A DNA stretch of 5,190 nucleotides, taken from positions 1-5,190 of the forward strand of contig JAEOTG010000288.1 in assembly GCA_016839985.1 (NCBI GenBank). The letters run 5' to 3'. Positions 1-5,190 of the stretch are shown one piece after another. The notes beneath the pieces are model-generated. The model was given only the letters and a program-made list of their open reading frames with translations. It made no database searches and was not told where the DNA came from. The DNA is from Candidatus Heimdallarchaeota archaeon. Its GTDB lineage: Archaea; Asgardarchaeota; Heimdallarchaeia; Heimdallarchaeales; Heimdallarchaeaceae. The number at the start of each line of letters is the position of its first letter. Positions within the stretch are counted from its first letter, which is position 1. The position numbers and the translations under genes are program-made.

Positions 1-617
1 CTAAAAATGTTGGTGGAAGAAATGTTGTTAGAGCTTTTCAACACAAAGAGAAGCCTAATAGTATTGCTTACACTGCAGGAATAGTAGTAGCAATTTTAGA
101 TATTCTGAAAGGATTTTTTGCAATGTGGATAGCTGTTATTATCTCTTATAAAGTTGGACACAGTGATGCATGGGTAATTACTTTTGCAGGACCAGCAGCA
201 ATTCTTGGACATAATTGGTGTATATGGCTACTAAGTCATGCAGGTAGAGGTGTAGCTTCAACATTAGGTTCAATGATATTTTTCAATCCTGTATTTTTAC
301 CTCTGTGGCTTGTTGCATTCTTTGGTTTAAGCATGGTCTGTTTCTACAGTGCAATTACATACATTGTCAGTTTCATTGTCATGGGAGTTATTTTCTTCTT
401 CTGGCCTTGGTTCCTATCTCCTATGGGAATGGTAGCTGATCCAAATACAATTACGGATCCAACGTTTGGTTTGGTGACTATGATTGCAATGTTTGCAACA
501 ACAATAGTTGTTATCACTAGACAAAAAGCTAACTTTGACAAGATAAGAAGCGGCGAAGCATCAAGAATGAAACTATGGAAAATATTCAAAGGAAAAGCTG
601 ACGAAGCTCTCAAATAA
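1..617 (+). CDS. plsY: PlsY-like glycerol-3-phosphate acyltransferase, 5'-truncated
   Basis: This is a membrane acyltransferase of the PlsY (DUF205) family, which in bacteria moves an acyl group from acyl-phosphate to glycerol-3-phosphate to make lysophosphatidate. The reading frame is open from the window edge (first full codon at 3, 204 residues to the TAA). The ATG at 123 is internal, because conserved sequence precedes it. Visible motifs are NVGGRNVVR (aligning with motif 1 NIGATNxxR), LDILKG about 30 residues later, GHNW...AGRGVAS (motif 2, bacterial GGKGVAT) and RQKANF...SGE (motif 3, bacterial RHRENI...G.E). Several hydrophobic membrane segments lie between them. The partial codon before position 3 is xCT and could be the motif 1 Ser (TCT). 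Oddities: the motif 3 His is Gln (522-524), GGKG is AGRG (240-251), and the protein is probably longer than the roughly 200 residues of bacterial PlsY. Family membership is fairly sure. Activity on glycerol-3-phosphate is inferred, and a different polyol phosphate or donor is possible. Confidence 0.85.
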   Translation, partial: KNVGGRNVVRAFQHKEKPNSIAYTAGIVVAILDILKGFFAMWIAVIISYKVGHSDAWVITFAGPAAILGHNWCIWLLSHAGRGVASTLGSMIFFNPVFLPLWLVAFFGLSMVCFYSAITYIVSFIVMGVIFFFWPWFLSPMGMVADPNTITDPTFGLVTMIAMFATTIVVITRQKANFDKIRSGEASRMKLWKIFKGKADEALK

Positions 618-641
618 TCTTTTTTTTTCTTTTTATTTTTT
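618..641 (+). terminator. T-rich terminator after the plsY-like gene
   Basis: Directly after the TAA come runs of nine, five and six T broken by single bases (620-628, 630-634, 636-641), with no hairpin before them. This matches the U-tract terminators of archaea. The tract fills the 22-nt gap between two convergent stop codons and overlaps the stop of the opposite gene. On the minus strand it is A-rich, so it would end only plus-strand transcripts. Confidence 0.6.
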
Positions 642-1944
642 AATAAGTGGAATATAATATATCTATAGCCTTAGGAATATCTTCATCAGCAATAGAGCAG
701 TATGCAACTCTTATTCCATTTAATCCGTTCTCGTTGTTAACAAAAGGAACAATTCCTAAACCTCGTTCCAGAAGCTTGGAACCGATTTCTACTGCTGATT
801 GATGAGTTTTGATTAGATAATAACTGAAAAAACCGGAATTAAATTTAGCTGGTAAGAGTATCTTACTTTCTTCTTCTTCAGAGAGTTTCTTAATTAGGAG
901 ATATCTATTTTTAAGAACTTCAAAAACATGTTTCTTTTCTTTTTCAATTTGTTCATTTTTCTTTTCATTTGTAAAGATATGTAGTAAAGCTTCTTGGATT
1001 CCTCTAGGGGGAGACGAAGTAGTTGATCTAGCTATTTTAGCTAATAATTCTCTAACTTGGAATTTTTCCTTATCCTCTGCTTCGAAACCAAATCCAACTG
1101 TTACAAGTCCCAGTCTTGCACCATATGCGCAATACCTTTTTGAAGCACCATCAATTTTAGCTACGATAACATTTTCATTCAGTCCAACAAGGTGGGGGAA
1201 AAGTGAATGATCGACAACATTTTCTTCATAAACAAATCCTTCATACGCGTCATCTAAAATAATAATTGCGGGTTTTTTAAGTCCTGAAAGTGTTTCTTTA
1301 AGAATTTCTAATTGTTCAAAAGATGGACTAATTCCAGATGGATTATTAGGGAAATTTAGATATATACCAAGTTTCTTTTCTTCAATTGATGCTCTTTTTA
1401 TTTGAGCTGATAAATCATTAAAATTAAGATATCCATTTTCATCTAATAGATTATAATTGATACCTCGTAATTGTTGATTTTTAAGAAAAACATTATCAAC
1501 ATTTCCCCATCTTGAATTTGGAACTAGTAAAGCTTCACCTGGATTAAAAAATGCTTCTCCTGTAATTGATAATCCACCAGTTATACCAATAGAAGTGATT
1601 GGTAAGGTTGAATACTGATCAGCTTTTTCCACAAGATGATTGGGAAAGCTTTTCATGGTGTCTTTTTTCCAAGCATGAACAAAATCAGACATTCCTCGTA
1701 AATGGGAATATCTGAATAATTGGTTTCCAGATAAATTATTGAATTCTTCAACAAGAGTTGGCATTGTTAGAAGTGATCCTTCATTATCACAGCCACTACC
1801 TATTGTTGCATCAATAAAACCTTCCAATTCTCTAGATCTTTTTTTAGCTCTAAGGTTCCATGCTAAAGTACCAGCTGAAAGATCTATTGTTTCATCAATA
1901 TTTTGTCCTTTGTTTGAAAGATAATTACGCAGTATCATGAACAT
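640..1944 (-). CDS. PLP-dependent aminotransferase, class I/II (fold type I)
   Basis: This is a complete 434-residue cytosolic aminotransferase, within the usual size range for aspartate-aminotransferase-like enzymes. The PLP-site landmarks are all present: GG at 123-124 (cofactor phosphate side), W146-G147-N148 resembling the WGN of aspartate aminotransferases, N201 in NNPSG, D231 and Y234 in DDAYEGF, the Schiff-base Lys K269 in GASKRYCAYGARLG, R277 eight residues later, and the C-terminal substrate-carboxylate Arg R412 in IRVAYCS. Spacing from Lys to Arg (8) and from Asp to Tyr (3) matches aspartate aminotransferase. The KIDGASK block recalls a group of poorly characterised class I/II aminotransferases with a KxDGATK motif, so the amino-acid substrate cannot be named. 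Start: M1 (1942-1944) or M3 (1936-1938); a TATA-like box fits either as a leaderless start and no Shine-Dalgarno is seen. It lies 51 nt downstream of the DinB-like gene on the same strand, so co-transcription is possible. Confidence 0.92.
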   Translation of the reverse strand: MFMILRNYLSNKGQNIDETIDLSAGTLAWNLRAKKRSRELEGFIDATIGSGCDNEGSLLTMPTLVEEFNNLSGNQLFRYSHLRGMSDFVHAWKKDTMKSFPNHLVEKADQYSTLPITSIGITGGLSITGEAFFNPGEALLVPNSRWGNVDNVFLKNQQLRGINYNLLDENGYLNFNDLSAQIKRASIEEKKLGIYLNFPNNPSGISPSFEQLEILKETLSGLKKPAIIILDDAYEGFVYEENVVDHSLFPHLVGLNENVIVAKIDGASKRYCAYGARLGLVTVGFGFEAEDKEKFQVRELLAKIARSTTSSPPRGIQEALLHIFTNEKKNEQIEKEKKHVFEVLKNRYLLIKKLSEEEESKILLPAKFNSGFFSYYLIKTHQSAVEIGSKLLERGLGIVPFVNNENGLNGIRVAYCSIADEDIPKAIDILYSTY

Positions 1945-1963
1945 GAATACGATTAAGAAGAGA

Positions 1964-1970
1964 ATTTAAA
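1964..1970 (-). promoter_or_regulatory. TATA-like box for the aminotransferase gene
   Basis: The minus strand reads TTTAAAT, centred 23 nt before the first ATG and 29 nt before the in-frame ATG at M3. That is the distance expected between an archaeal TATA box and a leaderless start. No purine-rich ribosome site lies in between that would match a Shine-Dalgarno. The B-recognition element upstream is not clear, and the surrounding AT-richness makes chance occurrence likely enough to keep confidence moderate. Confidence 0.4.
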
Positions 1971-1995
1971 CATTCAGAATGAGACATTTCCTGGA

Positions 1996-2514
1996 CTAAT
2001 AAATTTGGCAAGAACAGTCGTCTCTATCAAAGTACTCTTCTATCTGTTTGGCGTGTCCTCCTTCATGACTCTCTCCTTTATATTTGTATTCAAAAAGTGA
2101 TTTTACTGTTACAGGATATTTTCCATGAACAGCTTTACCTCCCCAGAAGAAGTCTGATTGGAAATTCCACTCATTTTCTGATAGATTATTGATTCTATCA
2201 ATAAGGGATTTGAAAGATTTCTGCCATTCTTCAATTATTTCATCAAGAGAATGTGATTTTCTCTTTGTGATTTGAATTTTATTAAATTCTTTATCTCCAG
2301 TGTTTCGAAACCATAATTCTTGATTCTTTAGAATAATATCAATAGATTTTGCTAATTCGAGATTCCAAGCAGAAAGATGAGCTATAACATCTTTAACACT
2401 CCAGACATCTAAAACTCTAATCTTTAGCATTTCCTCTTTGGATAATAAATTTACTACAGTTTCCATTTTTTTATGATCATTAACTAAAAGCTCTGTTGTT
2501 TTTTCCTTCTTCAT
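1996..2514 (-). CDS. DinB-type four-helix-bundle protein (ClbS/DfsB-like)
   Basis: This 172-residue protein belongs by pattern to the DinB/YfiT superfamily, whose members are small four-helix bundles that often hold a metal through three His. Visible signs are the early W-S-V-K-D-V-I-A-H-L-S-A-W block (residues 38-50, with H46) and a C-terminal HEGGH at 150-154 followed by an amphipathic helix (AKQIEEYF). H46, H150 and H154 form the expected triad. Length is typical. The WxxKDVxAHLxxW block recalls the ClbS/DfsB (DUF1706) branch, whose best-known member protects against colibactin by hydrolysis, but that role should not be carried over. Other family members are thiol transferases or have no known role. 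The tail DCSCQIY carries a Cys-x-Cys pair that could be a thiol or metal site, or nothing. The ATG at 2512-2514 is the first Met, with a TATA-like tract upstream. It precedes the aminotransferase on the same strand. Confidence 0.8.
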   Translation of the reverse strand: MKKEKTTELLVNDHKKMETVVNLLSKEEMLKIRVLDVWSVKDVIAHLSAWNLELAKSIDIILKNQELWFRNTGDKEFNKIQITKRKSHSLDEIIEEWQKSFKSLIDRINNLSENEWNFQSDFFWGGKAVHGKYPVTVKSLFEYKYKGESHEGGHAKQIEEYFDRDDCSCQIY

Positions 2515-2527
2515 CTATTTTTATGCT

Positions 2528-2538
2528 AAAAATAAAAA
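2528..2538 (-). promoter_or_regulatory. TATA-like tract for the DinB-type gene
   Basis: The minus strand reads TTTTTATTTTT about 14-24 nt before the ATG at 2514. It would fit a short-leader or leaderless archaeal transcript, although the distance is slightly short. No Shine-Dalgarno is present just before the ATG. The tract sits in a 67-nt AT-rich divergent intergenic region (2515-2581) that must also hold the promoter of the opposite gene. Confidence 0.35.
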
Positions 2539-2568
2539 CTTAAGAATTTTATGTTTTTGAAGTTGCAT

Positions 2569-2574
2569 GTGAGG
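2569..2574 (+). promoter_or_regulatory. Possible ribosome binding site of the 644-residue protein gene
   Basis: GTGAGG ends 7 nt before the ATG at 2582, and its GAGG could pair with the 3' end of 16S rRNA. This is the only start in the window with a plausible Shine-Dalgarno. A TATA-like TTTTATG at 2547-2553 is 32 nt before the ATG. That would place the transcript start near or after this site, so the two readings conflict: either the promoter is further upstream or the site is fortuitous. Confidence 0.35.
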
Positions 2575-2581
2575 AATCTAT

Positions 2582-4516
2582 ATGGATGTAGTTTTGTATA
2601 AAGGAACTTTGCAAAAATCATCAATTATTTTTGGATTAATTGAGAAAAGAAAAGTGTTAGGCTTTGAAAAAGAAGGGAAGCATTTAGTACCTAGAGATAA
2701 AAATAAACAATTGATTGAACTACCAGAAGATATTGATTTGAAAAAAATAAAGAAAAATACTAAGGAAACAATTCAAGCAGTTGAATTTTATTTGAATAAT
2801 CCTGATTTAGAAAGAACAGCTTTTGGCTCATTTTTAATTGATTATTATATCAAAGAGATTTCTAAAAAGGATGAAATACTTGAAGAGTTAGATGAAGACG
2901 GGAAGAGTTTTTTTGAACCATTTTTTACTCAGTTCTTTAGTGCTAACTTCCTCAAAAACTCTGCATTTCATTATGATTATTACAAAGAATCCAAAGTGAT
3001 ATCTAGATATTGCTTATTAGATTTGGAACTTGTTTTCAGTACAATAATTAGAGATGTTGAAGATTTGATTTTTAAGGATAAAAAACCTGTAGCAATCTTT
3101 CCGCTAAGATATTCAACAAGAGAAGTTAAAGATGAAGACTTAAACAAAATCTCTGAGTTAGTTAGCAGTAAAATAGAGAAATGGTTTACTTGGAGAAAAA
3201 TAATTAGAAAAGCTCCCTATCTCTTCAACTACATTATACACTGGATTCATCAAGTATTAGAAAGAATGTATCCAGAAGATAATGAAGCTGTTAAAGATAT
3301 ATCAGAGGATGCTGAAAGAGCTGAGGTTTTATCAAATGCTGGTATATTGAATGCTCTACAGCAAGGAGAGGATTTTGAAGCTGATACATTATCTCAAGCA
3401 AGCTTAAACAAGCATATTCTGTATTATCTTTCAATGCAGTTTCTGTTTGAGGACAAGCAACTATCTTTTAAGAAATACCAGAAAACTCTGAGTTTTGGGT
3501 ATCATGATATTCTTATATCTATGGCTAACATTTATACATCCATTCCTCTTTTCACAACATTTAATCCACCTTTTTCGATGATTGCAGGAGGATTAATTGA
3601 ATGGATTGACAAAGATCTAAACTTTCAAGCATTACAAGGAAATAGACAACTTGATCCTTATAATATAATCCCAAATGCATTTTCTTTTTACCTTTCTATT
3701 ATTAGCTCGAAGAGTAAAATTCTGAAAGAGAGAAAGTATTTACTTGCTAAATCAATTGAGAAAATTCTTACTCCTACAATTATCAAAGAAGGATTGAAGT
3801 GGCAAAAACAAACTAGTTTAGCAATGCAAGGAAAAGATGCAACTGAAGAAGAATTAGCAATAACTGAGAAGGATTTAGAAGCAAAACAAAAGGAAATACA
3901 TGAGAAATTAGATAAATTCATTAAATCTCTAAGACTTCGAACAGAGAAAAAAACTCCACTTGATAAAGTTATAGAAAATATGGAAACCATCGATAAAGAT
4001 TATGAAGAAATGAAGGATGAAAGAGATAATTTTCTGAAAATTGAAGATAAACATAAAACAATTTTAAGCGATTTTCAAAAGGATTTTATTTTATCTACTC
4101 AGCTTTTTGAAACTGATGAAGTTATCCTTAATATTCTTGCACAGCTTTTCGACTTCATTAACAAATACATTTTGTATGGCAGTAGTTCGTCCCTTTACGG
4201 ATTTGCTGTTTTGATTTGGTTGATAAGCATTGCTCAAGAAGGCTCTTGGAAATGGTTAAATGACACAATAGATATTCCAATTAAATTAGAGGATGAGAGC
4301 AAAACAATTGCAAATGTATGTACAAAATACAATACTTCTCTTCAAGGAATGCTAATACGAGGTCGTCCATTAATCGAAACAACAGCTCCTACTATTATTC
4401 TACAAATGACACAAAATCTATCAGAACTTCTTATTACTAAGGATATATCTGAAAAAGAAAAATATCCATTTTATTCCAACGCTCTGAAATATATCTCAGA
4501 TATATATTCGGAGTAA
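2582..4516 (+). CDS. Unrecognised 644-residue, mostly helical protein
   Basis: I do not recognise a family. The protein has no N-terminal signal peptide and is rich in Lys, Glu, Ile and Leu. By eye it divides into a short, probably beta-rich N-terminal piece (residues 1-50, starting MDVVLYKGTLQ), a helical part with aromatic-rich stretches (about 60-235, e.g. FFEPFFTQFFSANFL at 110-124), an acidic linker (231-270), a second helical part (275-410), a highly charged probable coiled coil (about 420-500) and a C-terminal helical part. One short hydrophobic stretch, YGFAVLIWLISIA (539-551), could be a buried helix; it is short for a membrane span. I see no nucleotide-binding loop, zinc-finger Cys pattern or obvious catalytic motif. 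Base composition resembles the neighbours, giving no sign of recent transfer. The start is the first ATG, with GTGAGG 7 nt upstream. It is transcribed divergently from the DinB-type gene and followed by its own T-run. The length of uninterrupted frame makes it a real gene. Confidence 0.93.
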   Translation: MDVVLYKGTLQKSSIIFGLIEKRKVLGFEKEGKHLVPRDKNKQLIELPEDIDLKKIKKNTKETIQAVEFYLNNPDLERTAFGSFLIDYYIKEISKKDEILEELDEDGKSFFEPFFTQFFSANFLKNSAFHYDYYKESKVISRYCLLDLELVFSTIIRDVEDLIFKDKKPVAIFPLRYSTREVKDEDLNKISELVSSKIEKWFTWRKIIRKAPYLFNYIIHWIHQVLERMYPEDNEAVKDISEDAERAEVLSNAGILNALQQGEDFEADTLSQASLNKHILYYLSMQFLFEDKQLSFKKYQKTLSFGYHDILISMANIYTSIPLFTTFNPPFSMIAGGLIEWIDKDLNFQALQGNRQLDPYNIIPNAFSFYLSIISSKSKILKERKYLLAKSIEKILTPTIIKEGLKWQKQTSLAMQGKDATEEELAITEKDLEAKQKEIHEKLDKFIKSLRLRTEKKTPLDKVIENMETIDKDYEEMKDERDNFLKIEDKHKTILSDFQKDFILSTQLFETDEVILNILAQLFDFINKYILYGSSSSLYGFAVLIWLISIAQEGSWKWLNDTIDIPIKLEDESKTIANVCTKYNTSLQGMLIRGRPLIETTAPTIILQMTQNLSELLITKDISEKEKYPFYSNALKYISDIYSE

Positions 4517-4519
4517 AAC

Positions 4520-4527
4520 TTTTTTTT
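4520..4527 (+). terminator. T-run terminator after the 644-residue protein gene
   Basis: Eight consecutive T begin 4 nt after the TAA at 4514-4516. No stable hairpin precedes them, only the AT-only pseudo-palindrome with a 1-nt centre at 4489-4505. An archaeal U-tract terminator is the simplest reading. It separates this gene from the next, which has its own TATA-like box. Confidence 0.5.
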
Positions 4528-4550
4528 ACTTGATTTTCAACAAATAAAGA

Positions 4551-4557
4551 TTTATTA
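4551..4557 (+). promoter_or_regulatory. TATA box for the permease-like gene
   Basis: TTTATTA is centred 27 nt before the ATG at 4581, preceded by the purine-rich AAATAAAGA where a B-recognition element would lie. No Shine-Dalgarno is found between it and the ATG. This is the best archaeal-type leaderless promoter in the window, and its position just after a T-run terminator supports an independent transcription unit. Confidence 0.55.
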
Positions 4558-4580
4558 AGAGTTTAATTTCTCTAACTTCA

Positions 4581-5190
4581 ATGCATTATTTGGTAGACCT
4601 AACGATAAGAGTAGTTGTTATATATGCTGGTATAGCAGGAGGATTTTTTCTCCAAAGATGGTCTAATGCAGAGAAAGCTGGAAAATGGTTGTTATTTGTA
4701 GGATTGAATATTCTTACACCAATATTGTTGATTTTTGTTAGTTTAAACATTGAATCTTTTAGTGATGTTAATTGGTGGTATATAGTTCTAATTACATCTG
4801 TCTCAATGTTAGTTTCTATGATTATGGATTGGATAATTATTAGGAAAAAAGAGATACCTCAAGATCAAAAAGGTGCAGAATTATGTGCTTCGGGATTCAT
4901 GAATGGACTTTTTTACCCTTTTCCAATAATAATTGGAATTCTACCTAAAGAATTACAAGCTGAAGGTTTACTTGCAGCTTCTTTGTTTTTAGTTGTTCAA
5001 ATGATATATCGAAACAGCTTTGGTGTATACCTAGGTCTCCATTTTGGTACTAATTCACGAAAATCAATATTGAAAGTAATCAAAGATCTTGTATTGTTTC
5101 CCCCAACTCTAGGAATGATTCTTGGTTTAATTTTAAGATTCTCAATTGGTCAATTTGATACAAGTGATATGCTTGCGATGGATATCTTTA
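4581..5190 (+). CDS. Multi-pass membrane permease, auxin-efflux-carrier-like, 3'-truncated
   Basis: The frame stays open for 203 codons to the window end. About six hydrophobic segments are visible (roughly residues 8-25, 38-55, 66-88, 105-121, 128-152 and 168-188) with short charged loops. The pattern resembles the auxin efflux carrier / membrane transport family (AEC, bile/arsenite/riboflavin transporter fold): NILTPILLIFVSL near the second segment, like the LLxPALLF stretch of that family; ASGFMNGLFYPFPII at 103-117, in the place of the N-x-G-x-x-G-x-P segment; and a Pro-containing helix start LVLFPPTLGMILGLIL at 170-185, like the NPPLIALLLGLLL stretch. The family exports or imports organic anions and other small molecules through the cytoplasmic membrane; the substrate cannot be told. 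The start is the first ATG, supported by a TATA box 27 nt upstream. Family assignment is by pattern only; another 10-helix permease is possible. Confidence 0.65.
   Translation, partial: MHYLVDLTIRVVVIYAGIAGGFFLQRWSNAEKAGKWLLFVGLNILTPILLIFVSLNIESFSDVNWWYIVLITSVSMLVSMIMDWIIIRKKEIPQDQKGAELCASGFMNGLFYPFPIIIGILPKELQAEGLLAASLFLVVQMIYRNSFGVYLGLHFGTNSRKSILKVIKDLVLFPPTLGMILGLILRFSIGQFDTSDMLAMDIF

Noticed and set aside
344..613. 89-codon minus-strand open frame inside the plsY-like gene
   Set aside because: It lies opposite a frame with clear family motifs and its product shows no recognisable feature; it is a shadow.
123..617. A complete 164-residue membrane protein starting at ATG 123
   Set aside because: The same frame runs back to the window edge and contains PlsY motif 1 and LDILKG, so ATG 123 is an internal Met of a longer gene.
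1739..1924. 61-codon plus-strand open frame inside the aminotransferase gene
   Set aside because: It is opposite the conserved N-terminal part of a well-supported enzyme and has no promoter or ribosome site.
2539..2544. CTTAAG palindrome in the divergent intergenic region as an operator
   Set aside because: It does not extend beyond 6 bp with proper symmetry, and such palindromes are common in AT-rich DNA.
3688..3990. 100-codon minus-strand open frame inside the 644-residue gene
   Set aside because: The Ser/Phe-rich product is what the complement of a Lys/Glu-rich coiled-coil coding region gives; no start signals.
4441..4467. GGATAT...ATATCC inverted repeat as a hairpin
   Set aside because: The arms are only 6 bp, AT-rich, with a 15-nt loop and lie within coding sequence; probably chance.

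Overview
The window is AT-rich and looks archaeal. Three of the four gene starts visible here have no convincing Shine-Dalgarno sequence and instead have a TATA-like box about 20-30 nt upstream of the ATG, as in leaderless archaeal transcripts. Gene ends are followed by plain T-runs without hairpins. A bacterial-type membrane acyltransferase (PlsY family) in such a setting, next to a large orphan protein, would suit an Asgard-type or other mesophilic, AT-rich archaeal lineage. That placement is inference; there is no rRNA or other marker gene here.

Layout. At 1-617 (+) lies the 3' part of a PlsY-like glycerol-3-phosphate acyltransferase, cut by the window start. It converges, across a 22-nt T-rich gap, on 640-1944 (-), a complete fold-type-I PLP aminotransferase with all the hallmark residues. 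Upstream of that, on the same strand and 51 nt away, is 1996-2514 (-), a small DinB-type four-helix protein with a likely His triad. A 67-nt divergent intergenic region then leads to 2582-4516 (+), a 644-residue, mostly helical protein that I do not recognise. After its T-run terminator and a clear TATA box, 4581-5190 (+) begins a multi-pass membrane protein resembling auxin-efflux-carrier-type permeases, cut by the window end.

The genes do not form an obvious pathway. The aminotransferase and DinB genes share a strand and could be co-transcribed, but the aminotransferase has its own promoter candidate. The others look like single-gene transcription units. I saw no RNA gene, CRISPR array, insertion sequence or phage signature. 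The points most worth a second look are the 644-residue orphan and the altered active-site motifs of the PlsY-like protein. I found no convincing multi-gene undescribed system. All intergenic gaps are under 100 nt.
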